Source: Neelides folsomi | Lineage: Eukaryota > Arthropoda > Collembola > Neelipleona > Neelidae | Reading direction: 5' to 3' | Length of the DNA: 64,000 nucleotides | Assembly: GCA_034687125.1 (NCBI GenBank) | Contig: JAQGBZ010000065.1 | Coordinates: 124,001-188,000, forward strand | Shown here: positions 51,284 to 61,162 of the stretch, piece by piece | Position numbering within the stretch: position 1 is the stretch's first letter | How the letters are laid out: each line of letters begins with the position of its first letter | Translations under genes and position numbers: made by a program | The notes under the pieces: generated by a model | Databases searched by the model: none | The model's input: only the letters and a program-made list of their open reading frames with translations | What the model was told of the DNA's origin: nothing

Positions 51284-54215
51284 ATGGACTTTGAAAGTCC
51301 TGAAGAATCGAAAGTTTTTCCTGGTCTTTACAAGGCAGAGTCTGGGAAATCATTGGAACAAGCAGAATGTAAGGAATAACTTTATATAAAATAAACAATC
51401 TGTTGTAAAATATCAAAATATCATTATCATTGTTATAATGGGGTGTAAAGGTGTAATAATAGCAATCGCTAATGTGAAACATTTATTAATAAAAGATTAC
51501 ATTGTAAATTTTAGATGAAGAAGAGGAGAAGAAAAAGAAAAAAAAAGATTCAAAAAAGGACAAAGGTTATGCTGCCCTTGCTGGAGAAAGTTCACCAGAT
51601 GAAGATGAATTAGATCAAAAGTTAGCAAAATCAACAATTTTCACATTCTTTTGAAAATTACATTATAAGTATGTTACCTATAAAAGTTAATTATTAACCA
51701 ATTGATGTTAAATTCTTTTAGAAGCCCTGCATCAAAAGTAAAGAAATTAAAAGCTCCCTTCAAACTCTCTGCAAAGAAGAAAGATAAGAAATCCGAGGAG
51801 AAGGAGAGTAAACCGAAAGAAAAGGAAAAGAAATCTGACAAGGATAAAATAAAATTAGCAGAAAAGGAAAAGAAATCTCTCGAGAAGGAAAAGAAGGTCG
51901 AGAAAGAATTGAAAAAATCTCTCGAGAAAGAAAAAGAAAAGGAAAAAGAGCGAAAAAGCATTGAAAAAGAGCGAAAGCTCTCGGAAAAATCCAACGAGAA
52001 GGAGAAAAAACCTGAAAAACCTCCATCGACATCAGAGTTGAAGGAGAAACCTGAAAAGAAGTCAATTGAAAAAGAACGTCGACCTTTTTCTTCCTCGATC
52101 GAAGTTGAGCGAGAAGGAGCCGAAGAAAAATCCTCTGGGGGACTCAACCAAGCCATCAACGCTTTCCTAAACGCTCCAGCTCCAATCCTCTCAAAGAAGT
52201 TCAAGGAAGCAAAAAAATTAGAAAAACAACTCTCGATTGGATCAAGCACAAAAGCCAAGCTCAAGTTAAAACGATCCAAAAATTCATTGGAAGATTCGCC
52301 GTAATAATTTTATATTTAATTTAATTAAATTAAATTAATGATTTATATTATATACATACTGTACTGTAAAAGTTCGCTCTTGACTTACCGCATTTTAAAG
52401 TTATTTAGATCAGCATTTAGATTAACATAAATATAATTGTGATAGATTATAAATATATGTTAATCTAAATGCTGATCTTAAAAAATCTAAAAAGTGGGAA
52501 GTCAAGAGCGAACTTTTACAGGACAGTAGATGATAAAGTATCTGTATAGTATCTCAAAGTCAGTAAAGTATCTAATATGATAATTTGTTATTTAGGAATG
52601 CCGAACCGCCTTTTACACCAACACATCAATTTCCCGAAGATGCCGAGTCATTAGGAAAAGAAATTAAAAAGTACGAAGCTCTTTTAGAGCAAACTCACTC
52701 ACATATCAAATCGAGCAAGAAGGTTAGTAAAAAGAATGAGGAACAACTCTGGGAGCTCCAAAGGACTTTAACCCAACTGAAACGAAAGCTCCGTTCCGTT
52801 AATGTCCTCTCAGCAACAGAAAAATCATGTCATAGAAGTTCAATCCCAAGTGGTAAAAATGACATTGAACAACAACAACCGCAACCACCAAAGCTACCAA
52901 TTGAGGAAATTGAGAAAGTAAGAGAAGTGAAGGAAGAAGAAGAAGAAGAAATACAATTGGATTTTACTCTTAAAACCTCAGGAAATATTTCTGATTCTTC
53001 CTCCTACGATCTAAAGCGTGATGGTTCTATTAGCATTCAAAGCCCTTGTCCACATGACGAAGTGTTCGAGTCAGTAAAAGAAGTCAATAAATCACGAAGT
53101 CGAAGTAAAAGCCCTGCAAATTCTACACCAAACGAACTAGAAACTGTTCACGTGAGAGTTGATGTTCATCATCCTGTTGAAAGTCAAAATACACCGGTGG
53201 AAGAATTACTCGAAATTGCCAATTTTGAAAAAGCTGCAAAATCGATTGAATTTGAAAAATGTCCTCCGCCTCTAATTGTCAGACCTCCTGAACCTATTTT
53301 AAGAGAACCACAAACACTTGACGAAACATTTGAAAAAGAAGATGATTTTGACATTTCCGAACACGAAGAAACAATGATGGAAGGGGACGAGAGTGAACTT
53401 TGTATGTCACATGTGAACAAGAAGCTTGACTTTGATTCCTGTTTGGCCACACAGGAAAACAGTGAGGACGAGAGTCTGGTCACTGATGATGAGGATTATG
53501 ATGACGAATTGTTTAGAGAATTTCATGATGGGGATGAACTTCATGAGAGGGACTTGATCCCATCTGGAATCTCAGAAGAGCTTGCACAATTTGACCCATT
53601 TCAACTTCCCATCTTTGAAACCGAAGATTTCCTCATGGCTGAAAATAAGGCTTTAAAACTTTTTAATGAGAATTTGACAGAGGAGATCAAAAATGAGGAA
53701 ATGGAAATAAACAAATTGATGGAGGATCTTCTTCAAATGAAAGCAGACGGTGTGGATATTGATGCGTGAGTGGTTTAATGATACATTAATAGTAAACTAA
53801 TAAATTACTATTTAGCTTCTTATAACAGTGAATTTTACATGATCTTTAAATTCCTTTACAGCCCTGAAGTTTCATATGATTTATCCGATTATGACATGGA
53901 TGAACTTGTTTCTCTGTGGCAAGTGAACAAATTGGAAAATGAATCGCTTAACGTAAGACAATATAGGAAATGATCATTAATTAACATAAAGTTAAATAGA
54001 GTGAAACTTTTATAAATGAAAGTGGTTGTATTATTCATGATGTTATATTATTTTAGGATAATGTGAATACGTTGAGATCGATGGTCGCTTCCAGCAAGTT
54101 GCATGAATTCTTATTGGAAACTCGTCTTAAATATCTTGAGGGGAAAGCGCTGGAAGAAAACCCATTAATAATTAATGATAATGAAGTAGTGCCGTTGCTT
54201 CAAAGTGAAATATAA
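51284..54215 (+). CDS. RALBP1: RalA-binding protein 1 homologue lacking the RhoGAP domain
   Basis: Six exons: 51284..51368, 51515..51620, 51722..52300, 52596..53765, 53862..53952, 54057..54215; 729 codons plus stop. RalBP1 is a Ral GTPase effector linking Ral to endocytosis and, through a RhoGAP domain, to Rac/Cdc42. Conserved parts: N-terminal FPGLYKAE and the GYAALAGESSPDEDE block, a very Lys/Glu-rich segment (KEKEKKS repeats, about residues 65-190), and the Ral-binding coiled coil EEQLWELQRTLTQLKRKL at about 305-322. A C-terminal acidic region and further coiled coil (about 595-720) follow. The RhoGAP domain, which in the human protein lies between the Lys-rich part and the Ral-binding coil, is absent: exon 3 ends SLEDSP and exon 4 starts NAEPPFTPTHQF. 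The intron at that point holds a MITE. Exon phases are all consistent. Confidence 0.85.
52357..52529. mobile_element. MITE in the RalBP1 intron at the missing-RhoGAP junction
   Basis: TACTGTACTGTAAAAGTTCG at 52357 pairs with CGAACTTTTACAGGACAGTA ending at 52529. A second block (GATCAGCATTTAGATTAACATA against TATGTTAATCTAAATGCTGATC) continues the arms, with mismatches between them. About 173 bases, no coding sequence. It occupies more than half of the 295-base intron between exons 3 and 4. Confidence 0.85.
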
Positions 54216-55526
54216 ATAAAATCTCGATCTTTTTAATACAATAGTATACTTTTTCATGTCTGCAATAACGTATATTTAGATAATTTACATTTTAAAAAAT
54301 TACTTTTATTTGGAATTTACCAACTGGTATATGGATAAAGGTTGTAAATGTGAAGTGTTTTAGCCTTTAAAGGCTAGTGAAATTATGTATGCAATTTTAT
54401 AGGAAGATATTATCTTTGGTGTGATTTTACTTTACTTTTTTATACACAAGTGAGAAGTGAGTATTTCGAAAGGAATTGGGTTAAAATAGAACCTTGCAAT
54501 TACACCTTATTTATATATTATAGACCGTGTTAATTTTTAAATAATTTTAGTTTTTGAATAATTGTTTTTGATTGAAATTGATAAACTATGCAATTGATAA
54601 AATAAAAATGTGAACATTTAATTGATTTTATTTATGGCGATAAATAAAGTTAAAGACATTCTATTTTTAAAATGTAACAATCGTATTATATTTAAATTAC
54701 TATTCAAGATTTTATGACACGATGTGATTTCTTTAGGTCTAACTTATTCAAAAATGTACGAATATTTAAAGAGAAAGATTGAAACGATAACGTGAAACAA
54801 ACTTAATATTACACAAAATATAGATAAGCTATTTTGACAACTTAAGTAGATTGACACTGTAATGGCAAATGAATGCACTTTATTTGGATATTCATAGGTG
54901 ATTTAAAATATGAAAGCGTTAACTCATTTGATTAGAAAATAACTCAAAAACACTAATAAAATCAAATAGCAAAAAACATGTAGGAAATTTGGCTTAACTT
55001 ATATTTTAAAATAAATCATCAATCACAGAACATTTAACTAAAAAATACTAGGATAATGTAAATATATTGAGAATATGTCTTAAAACTCGATTGCATTGAT
55101 ATTGATTATTATTTGATTAGCTTTAAATTTATTTTCTCCGGTCAAGTTTTCGCAAGGACTTGAGTGGGCCTATCATTTTGTAATTGTGTATACCTATACA
55201 ATATAAAAACTTATGTAAAAATTACATAAAAGCTCGAACGGCAATTAAAAAATTGGGCGAAATATTTTATAGTAATACATTGTTGGGGATTATTTTTAGA
55301 TTGTTCTATTATGTCCTATTTTGCAATCAGAACTTACTAATATAATTAAAGTATGATATTTAAATAGTTGATAATGTTAATTTTTAGGAACAAACGAATG
55401 AATGGCTATGCTACAATAATATTGGGAATTACCTATAATATTTTTTGGATATTGAAAGGAACTTGGAATATATCGAATAAGAAAAGGGAAATGTCATGAA
55501 GCGCGATAGAGGGGATAAAGTCGAAG
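54216..55526. other. Intergenic region between convergent RalBP1 and syntenin 3' ends
   Basis: About 1.3 kb, A+T-rich, no coding exon recognised. Confidence 0.45.
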
Positions 55527-56931
55527 TTAAAAGTCAGGATTTGAATGATCCATTTTTCCAAAAAGAGACGAGGCCATTTCCTTGACCATATGGCTATAAA
55601 GGAAATGTGGCATGATGGTGATAACCAATCCATTTCCTTGAACTTCCCCGATGATCTTCGTAATTTCTTTGTCTTTAAGTCCAATCACGTTTTTTCCGTT
55701 TACTTCCAAGAGATTGTGATCGGTGAGTAATCCGTTCCGAGCAGCAGATGAGTCTTTCTGTAAGTGGAAGAAGTTTTAATTTAGAACACGGAGTTTCTGA
55801 TCGTATAGTGATTGAGCTTATGATTCAAATAAGTAACTATATTTATTGTTATCTCAAAATCTTACGACAATGTTAATGATTTTTCCATCTTTGAACTGAA
55901 ATCCAATTCCTCCCATAGAGTCTCGCACGAGTGTAATGCTCCTTTCAAATGGTCTGAAATAAAGGTAATTTTTAAATTGCTATAAAATATCCACAAAGCC
56001 GTAAAAAAGGTAAAACAATGCAATATCAAGTTACCTGTCTCTAACAGCAAGTTCAATTATTTCTCCAACTCTCTTCTTCTTGAAAATTCCATGCACTTTA
56101 TCAACAGAGAATCCAGCCATGTCTGTACCGTCAATTTGAAGAATTTGATCTCCAAAACGAAGCCCAGCTGTAGCAGCAACTGAACCATTAATGACCAAGC
56201 AAGCAAAAATGCCTGTGTTCATTGCACGAACCTGAAATTATCATAATCAATAAAATACTGTTATATGAAGACCATCATAATACTAATATTGTCAATGAAT
56301 CTAAAATTGAATAAAATTATAAGTAAAGAATAAATTAAACATACTCTTAATCCAAGTTTGTCAGAACTTTTCTGGAGCCGAATAAGGCGAACTCCGTGAG
56401 TAACTTGCGATTTGATGACAGCATTTGATCCAGAAATTGGTGCGACAATTCCAACTCCCACATTGTTCCCAACTGGTGTCACTGATAAAAATAATCATTA
56501 TTAGTAAATTCTTATATGAATAGGTAATGTAATGTAATATAATTATATTATGAAATTACCACTGAGTGGCGGGCGAACTGCCATTGTTCCTTGATTTGGA
56601 ATATGCAGATATTCGGGCATATTTGCTCGGATCATTTCTTCGCTCAGCTCAAGGCCCATGAAATCATGAAGTCGTGGATAGACATTTCCTCTAGAAAGGG
56701 TCATTTCGGGTGCCGAAGGGCCCATTCCCAATTGTTGATTTCCATGAACTTGATGACCAGCAACTGGTTGAAATGCTTCAACTTGAGCCTATAAAATTAT
56801 TAAAAAGTCATTTTTACAAAATTATATCCCAACGTTTTACATTATATTTTGGTGACAATCAAATAAGGTCGATATCTCACCTTAATGAGCTCAGTGGCTT
56901 TCATATCCTCGAGACTAGGGTAGATTGACAT
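55527..56931 (-). CDS. SDCBP: Syntenin (tandem PDZ scaffold protein)
   Basis: Six exons: 56931..56881, 56788..56560, 56481..56345, 56231..56035, 55953..55866, 55757..55527; 310 codons plus stop (human syntenin-1 298). Cytosolic and plasma-membrane adaptor that binds syndecan tails, phosphoinositides and ALIX, with a role in exosome formation. The N-terminus MSIYPSLEDMK keeps the YPSL late-domain-like motif that binds ALIX, and YPRLHDFMGLELSEEMIRAN matches the family's second conserved block. PDZ1 (about 122-204) has the carboxylate-binding loop KLGLRV and GLRFGDQILQIDG; PDZ2 (about 206-283) has GGIGFQF and the NGKNVIGLKD segment. The tail ends HSNPDF. Divergent from TRMT112, 650 bases away. 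Confidence 0.95.
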
Positions 56932-57583
56932 TTTGCTTGTATTATTGAGTCGGTAAATCGATAAAGTGGGAATTTTATGATCCGAGATGTCTTCCGCTAA
57001 TTACGCTTCCTAACAATGAAAATTTAACAAATAAGCATTTAATTCGTAACGTATTTTTACTCGCTATGAGTCACTCGTTTTGCACTTTATAACAAACACG
57101 GTAATTTTATAATAATCGTCAATCGATTAGGGAAAGTTCAATTACTTTTTTACAATACACACAGTTGGTGTATTAGATTCCAATAAAGGCAATTGGCTGA
57201 GGATGACGAAGTTAAGCGGATTTGATCATTAATGTATTTAAACTAGCACTCGAGTGAAACGGTGATTTTATGACTTATACTTGTGATTCTGACTCATCCG
57301 CATGTCGGATCTAACATTGTTGTACTTGTACGCCGATGCTTATACATTTAACCCTATTTGATAATTAAATATTTACGCCGTCTTTACATATCTCTTATGT
57401 GCTTAATATGAGCATAGTGTATATTATGTATAAAATCAATAGGACTTTGTTTAAATGACAAGGCGCGGTGAGTTGAGTTTTTAGACCATGCTGATTTTCT
57501 ACTGCGAGTGCTAGGAAAAATTCTTCATCGACTTGTCGACAATCGGATTCGTCTTCTGCTGAAGAATCAAATTAAGTTTAAAA
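56932..57583. other. Divergent promoter region SDCBP / TRMT112
   Basis: About 650 bases between two outward-facing ATGs. The 57030-57330 part is less A+T-rich than the flanks. No further exon seen. Confidence 0.5.
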
Positions 57584-58289
57584 ATGAAGTTGTTTACCCA
57601 TAACATGCTAACTTCGAAGATGATCAGATCGGTTAAAGTTGGATATCCTCTCAAGCTTTCAGTTAGATAAAAAATCAATATAAAACAATTATATGAATTA
57701 TGATACAAAAGCAAGGCTTAATGTGTAATTATTAATTTTATTTTAAAAGGCGTCTGAAATCAAGATAACTCCGAGTGACTTTCATGCCGGATTTTTAACC
57801 AAAATGATACCAAAAGTTGATTGGAGCGTGTTATTTGAAGCAGCTCAGAGCGTAATTAATTTCTTAAGATTCATCAAATTAACCTTAAATTATCGATTTC
57901 CAAGAAAAATGAATTTTTATAATAACTTTAGATCGGTTATGGAGATGGAGTTCCACCAACCCTATGCGACGATTTTGACAAAAATGACGAATTTCTTAAA
58001 AAGGCACATCATACTTTATTTGAGGTTAAATTTTTAAACAACTGTGTGTTTGCTATCTTTACTGTATTTGAAACTGCGTATCTTCGAATTTGCAAATATC
58101 AGTTATATCAGTATAATAAATATTACAAACATAAGTGTACGTATAATAATTCTGAAAATAAATATTAATAAATTATAAATGCTTTAGATCGAAGTTATAA
58201 CTGGAGAAATGGAGTGTCCTGAAACTGGAAGGAAGTTCCCAATTCAGAATGGAGTTCCAAATATGCTTGTGAATGAAGATGAAGTATAA
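57584..58289 (+). CDS. TRMT112: Multifunctional methyltransferase subunit TRM112
   Basis: Four exons, 57584..57661, 57750..57851, 57932..58024, 58188..58289, all phase 0; 124 codons plus stop (human 125). TRM112 is an obligate partner that stabilises several methyltransferases acting on tRNA, rRNA and the translation release factor (ALKBH8, BUD23, HEMK2, TRMT11). Landmarks: [12 protein letters not shown] at the N-terminus, [11 protein letters not shown], and the C-terminal half [19 protein letters not shown] before an acidic end. The start is the natural first ATG. An alternative frame of exon 2 gives longer open sequence but does not splice to the other exons. Confidence 0.95.
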
Positions 58290-58880
58290 AAGTCTCTTTT
58301 TATTAATTTATTTTACATTGTTTATATCATAATCAAATCATAAATGTTAACATGTTGTTGCTTCTCGAACACCTGTTTGTTCTTATTATATTAATCCCTG
58401 AATAATAAAATAAATCCTAAGTTTTCATATGATAGTGGACTAAAGATCTCGAATGTTTTTTTAGATTATGAAAATAATATAATATACCATATAATTATTA
58501 ATTTTGTTCTTTATCATCTTTTGGAATAATTCGAATTAGTGAATTGAAGCATGATTGAATATAATCAAAATTATTAAATGGACAGGGTGAGATTAGATTA
58601 ATACATTCTTGTAATTCTTAGAATGTTAAGCCTAGCGGCCCAAATTTTTAGATATTTTTACATCCAATCATTTTAGATAAAATGGCAACGACGCCAAATT
58701 TTTATTTTATGTGTTAAAATAATTCTATTTTTTGTCCAATAATTAATAGCTTTTATAATTCGCACAGCAGATCTGTTCGATCATTAACTCCTTATTGTTA
58801 GATGAAGCGAGGAATTACGTTATTGAATTCAGATTTTGAAAGTTACAATTTTAAAACATAATAGTGACAATGACATACTA

Positions 58881-60220
58881 TACTCGGTGGGCCCCGAAAA
58901 GTGTTTCATAAACAATTTCAATTTATAAAAAGGTTAAGATCTTTTATTCAAAAAGTAATATACCGAAATTTACCTGGATATATTACAATTATGATTTAAT
59001 GCTTAATTTTCGAAATGTCCTCCCATATTCTTTACGCACTCCTTGAGACGTGGGATCCATTTGTCGATCGCAGTACTCACCCACTCAATTGGGTATTCTT
59101 TCCAGGCTTTCTTCAAATTTCGCTTGAGATGGTCCAAACTCGTGTGGTGTTTTGAGCACACTTTCTTCTCCAAATCATTCCAAATATCGTAGTCCAGAGG
59201 ATTGAGATCAGGTGATGCGGATAGCCATATTTTGAAATAAATTCGGGGGCATTATGTTAAAGCCAATTCTGAATCAATTTTGCCATGTGTGATGGAGCCG
59301 AGTCCTGTTGATATGTCCAAGTTTTCCCCTTGAAAAGTTTCTTGTTTAGAGGCAGAACAATTTTTTCAAAAATTTCAGTCTTGTAATTCTTCGCTCGAAC
59401 TTTTACCCCTTGTTCAACAAAATGGAGTTTTGTTTTTCCGTGCCAATTAACACCCAACAAAACCATTACTGATGTCGGGGAATGTTGTCGAGTAACCTTT
59501 CTTTGTGTTCTTGGAATTTCTTTAACCGATTTTGCGTAGATCCTGTCGTTTTGCTTATTAAAATGAACCTCAACTGTGAAAATTTTTTCAGCGGTAAAAA
59601 GGATGTTCTTGAACCTGTTAATTCCAAATCGCACAATAAGATTTTTGCAGAGAAGATTTTTTGTTTTTTACCTGTTATTTCTAAATTGCTCAATAAGCTT
59701 TTTGCACCGGGAATAGCGATTTTTTATTTGATTGGTGTTCAAATAATGGCAAAAACCAATTTTAAGCGGTCGAAGCCGAAGATCTTTTTTAATAGCTCGC
59801 TTTACAGTTTGTCTTGAGACATTCATTTGTAGTTCTCTGGGAACGACGGGAATTTCTTTTTAATTGAGATTTCAGAGCATTGACGAATTTCTCCGTTCTC
59901 ACCGGATTTTCTCTCTTATAATTCTTGTTTCGACACTTCCGGATTCTTCAAAACGCTTAATTGTACGATAAATCAACATCCTATTTACGCCTAAGTTTGT
60001 GAGTAATTTTAAAATCTCAGATTTAGATTTTCCCGCCTGATATAAAGAAATAATTGCCCCATACTTTTGAATTAAATTGGCCATTTTGAGTTTTAAAGAA
60101 AGCGTCACTTTTAGAAGAAGCATCGTTGACATTGGGACCCGCAAGAGAAGGCGGGTTGCTTGGTTACGGCGTCATTTTTAAATCATGCGCGATGTAACAC
60201 TTTTCGAGGCCCACTGAGTA
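58881..60220 (-). mobile_element. Mariner-family DNA transposon, almost full length, decayed
   Basis: Terminal inverted repeats CTCGGTGGGCCCCGAAAAGTG (left) and the matching CACTTTTCGAGGCCCACTGAG (right), flanked by TA on both sides (58881-58882 and 60219-60220). Total about 1.34 kb, the usual size of mariner. It contains one minus-strand transposase relic. Confidence 0.9.
59003..60084 (-). pseudogene. Mariner transposase, broken
   Basis: The frame starts at an ATG at 60084 (MANLIQKYG...) and keeps the paired helix-turn-helix region (KSKSEILKLL...RTIKRFEESG). It is broken near 59899 by a stop and resumes in 59634..59257 with the catalytic core (HSPTSVMVLLGVNWHG, then QQDSAPSHMAK containing the second catalytic Asp). 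An in-frame TAA after IQNWL and a frameshift just downstream follow. The last part, about 59220..59003, is intact again and carries SPDLNPLDYDIW (third catalytic Asp) and ends GGHFEN. At least three lesions, so not active. Confidence 0.88.
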
Positions 60221-60768
60221 CTGTGAGAATTATACTAAACTACAAAATCGAAATTATCTGTAGATAAGTAGGAGCATTGCGTTTTTATAAATACATAACT
60301 CTATTAAAAGTAAGTGCATATTAAAGGAATTTATGAAAGCTTATTAAATAACGCTAAATGTAAGATCGACATAAGAAACCTTTTATTTTGAGACAATAAC
60401 TGACTCATCTTTGTACTCCCACGTTGCTAAATAAAAATAAATGATATATGTTACTTTACTTTTATAAGTAAATATTTACAGGCGTAGGCGGTGTAGGTAC
60501 ATGTGTGTTCATAACTATGTATTGTGCACCTTATTCGTATACATTATACGTAAATATAATATAACAAAAATCGATATACATATGTACGTACACATAGATA
60601 TTCGTTTAAAATGCATTCTAGCTCCAATTCAATCTCTCATTAATCCTCGATTTGAAGAGGATTTGGTCAGTTGAGTATTTTTAGCCTAGAAATTGAAAAT
60701 ATTCAATTTAACCAAATTGCGTAATAGCAAATGGGAAAATTGATTGTTTTGATCCAAAGAAAAGGGAG

Positions 60769-60775
60769 TATAAAA
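60769..60775 (+). promoter_or_regulatory. TATA box and initiator of the secreted peptide gene
   Basis: TATAAAA at 60769-60775, with a TTCACTC initiator-like element about 31 bases downstream (A at 60800). The ATG of the following gene is at 60863, leaving a 60-base leader without an upstream ATG. Confidence 0.6.
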
Positions 60776-60862
60776 TGACCCCAAAAGAAATAAGAATTCA
60801 CTCTTGAATAACACTTTTATCTAAAAGTTTCATTTTGAAGTTTCTAAAGAGGTTTCATTAGA

Positions 60863-61162
60863 ATGGTGTTTTCCGTACATATTCTATTGTCGGTGGTTTG
60901 CACCTTCATTGTCGCCGCCAACTGCGTCCCAGTGGAGAAGATTGAGAACGGCGAGTCTTTGGAGTATCCGCTCGCCCCCCTCTATTTCTCCATTGGATCT
61001 TCACCTGCTCTCTTTTCTCTCTTCCCATCTCAACCGCTCGAAGATGGAGAAAAAAAGTTTCCACTTGGAATTGAAAACATCAGAGTTCGACCTCTCAAGA
61101 GAGCATTTTGGGATCGATCGGGAAACAAAGCTCGACTTCCAAAGAAATCTTTTGAGTTTTAA
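60863..61162 (+). CDS. Small secreted protein, possible neuropeptide precursor
   Basis: A single 99-codon frame. Residues 1-21 form a strong signal peptide (MVFSVHILLSVVCTFIVAANC), followed by an acidic proregion. A dibasic Lys-Arg at residues 79-80 (RPLKR) would release the C-terminal 19 residues, beginning AFWDRSGNKARL and containing one more Lys-Lys pair. There are no cysteines in the mature part, and no Gly for amidation directly before a dibasic site. Signal peptide, proregion, a dibasic site and a short peptide at the end fit a neuropeptide or hormone precursor, but I do not recognise the peptide family. A well-spaced TATA box supports an expressed gene. Confidence 0.6.
   Translation: MVFSVHILLSVVCTFIVAANCVPVEKIENGESLEYPLAPLYFSIGSSPALFSLFPSQPLEDGEKKFPLGIENIRVRPLKRAFWDRSGNKARLPKKSFEF

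Larger units (their letters stand above)
58290..60862. other. Intergenic region TRMT112 / secreted peptide gene, with mariner element
   Basis: About 2.6 kb. The mariner copy at 58881-60220 fills half of it; AATAAA-type signals for TRMT112 occur near 58400. The final 150 bases hold the promoter of the following gene. Confidence 0.6.

Noticed and set aside
51674-52279. 201-codon minus-strand frame opposite RalBP1 exon 3
   Set aside because: Mirror image of the AAG/GAA-rich Lys/Glu repeats, giving Phe/Ser-rich nonsense.
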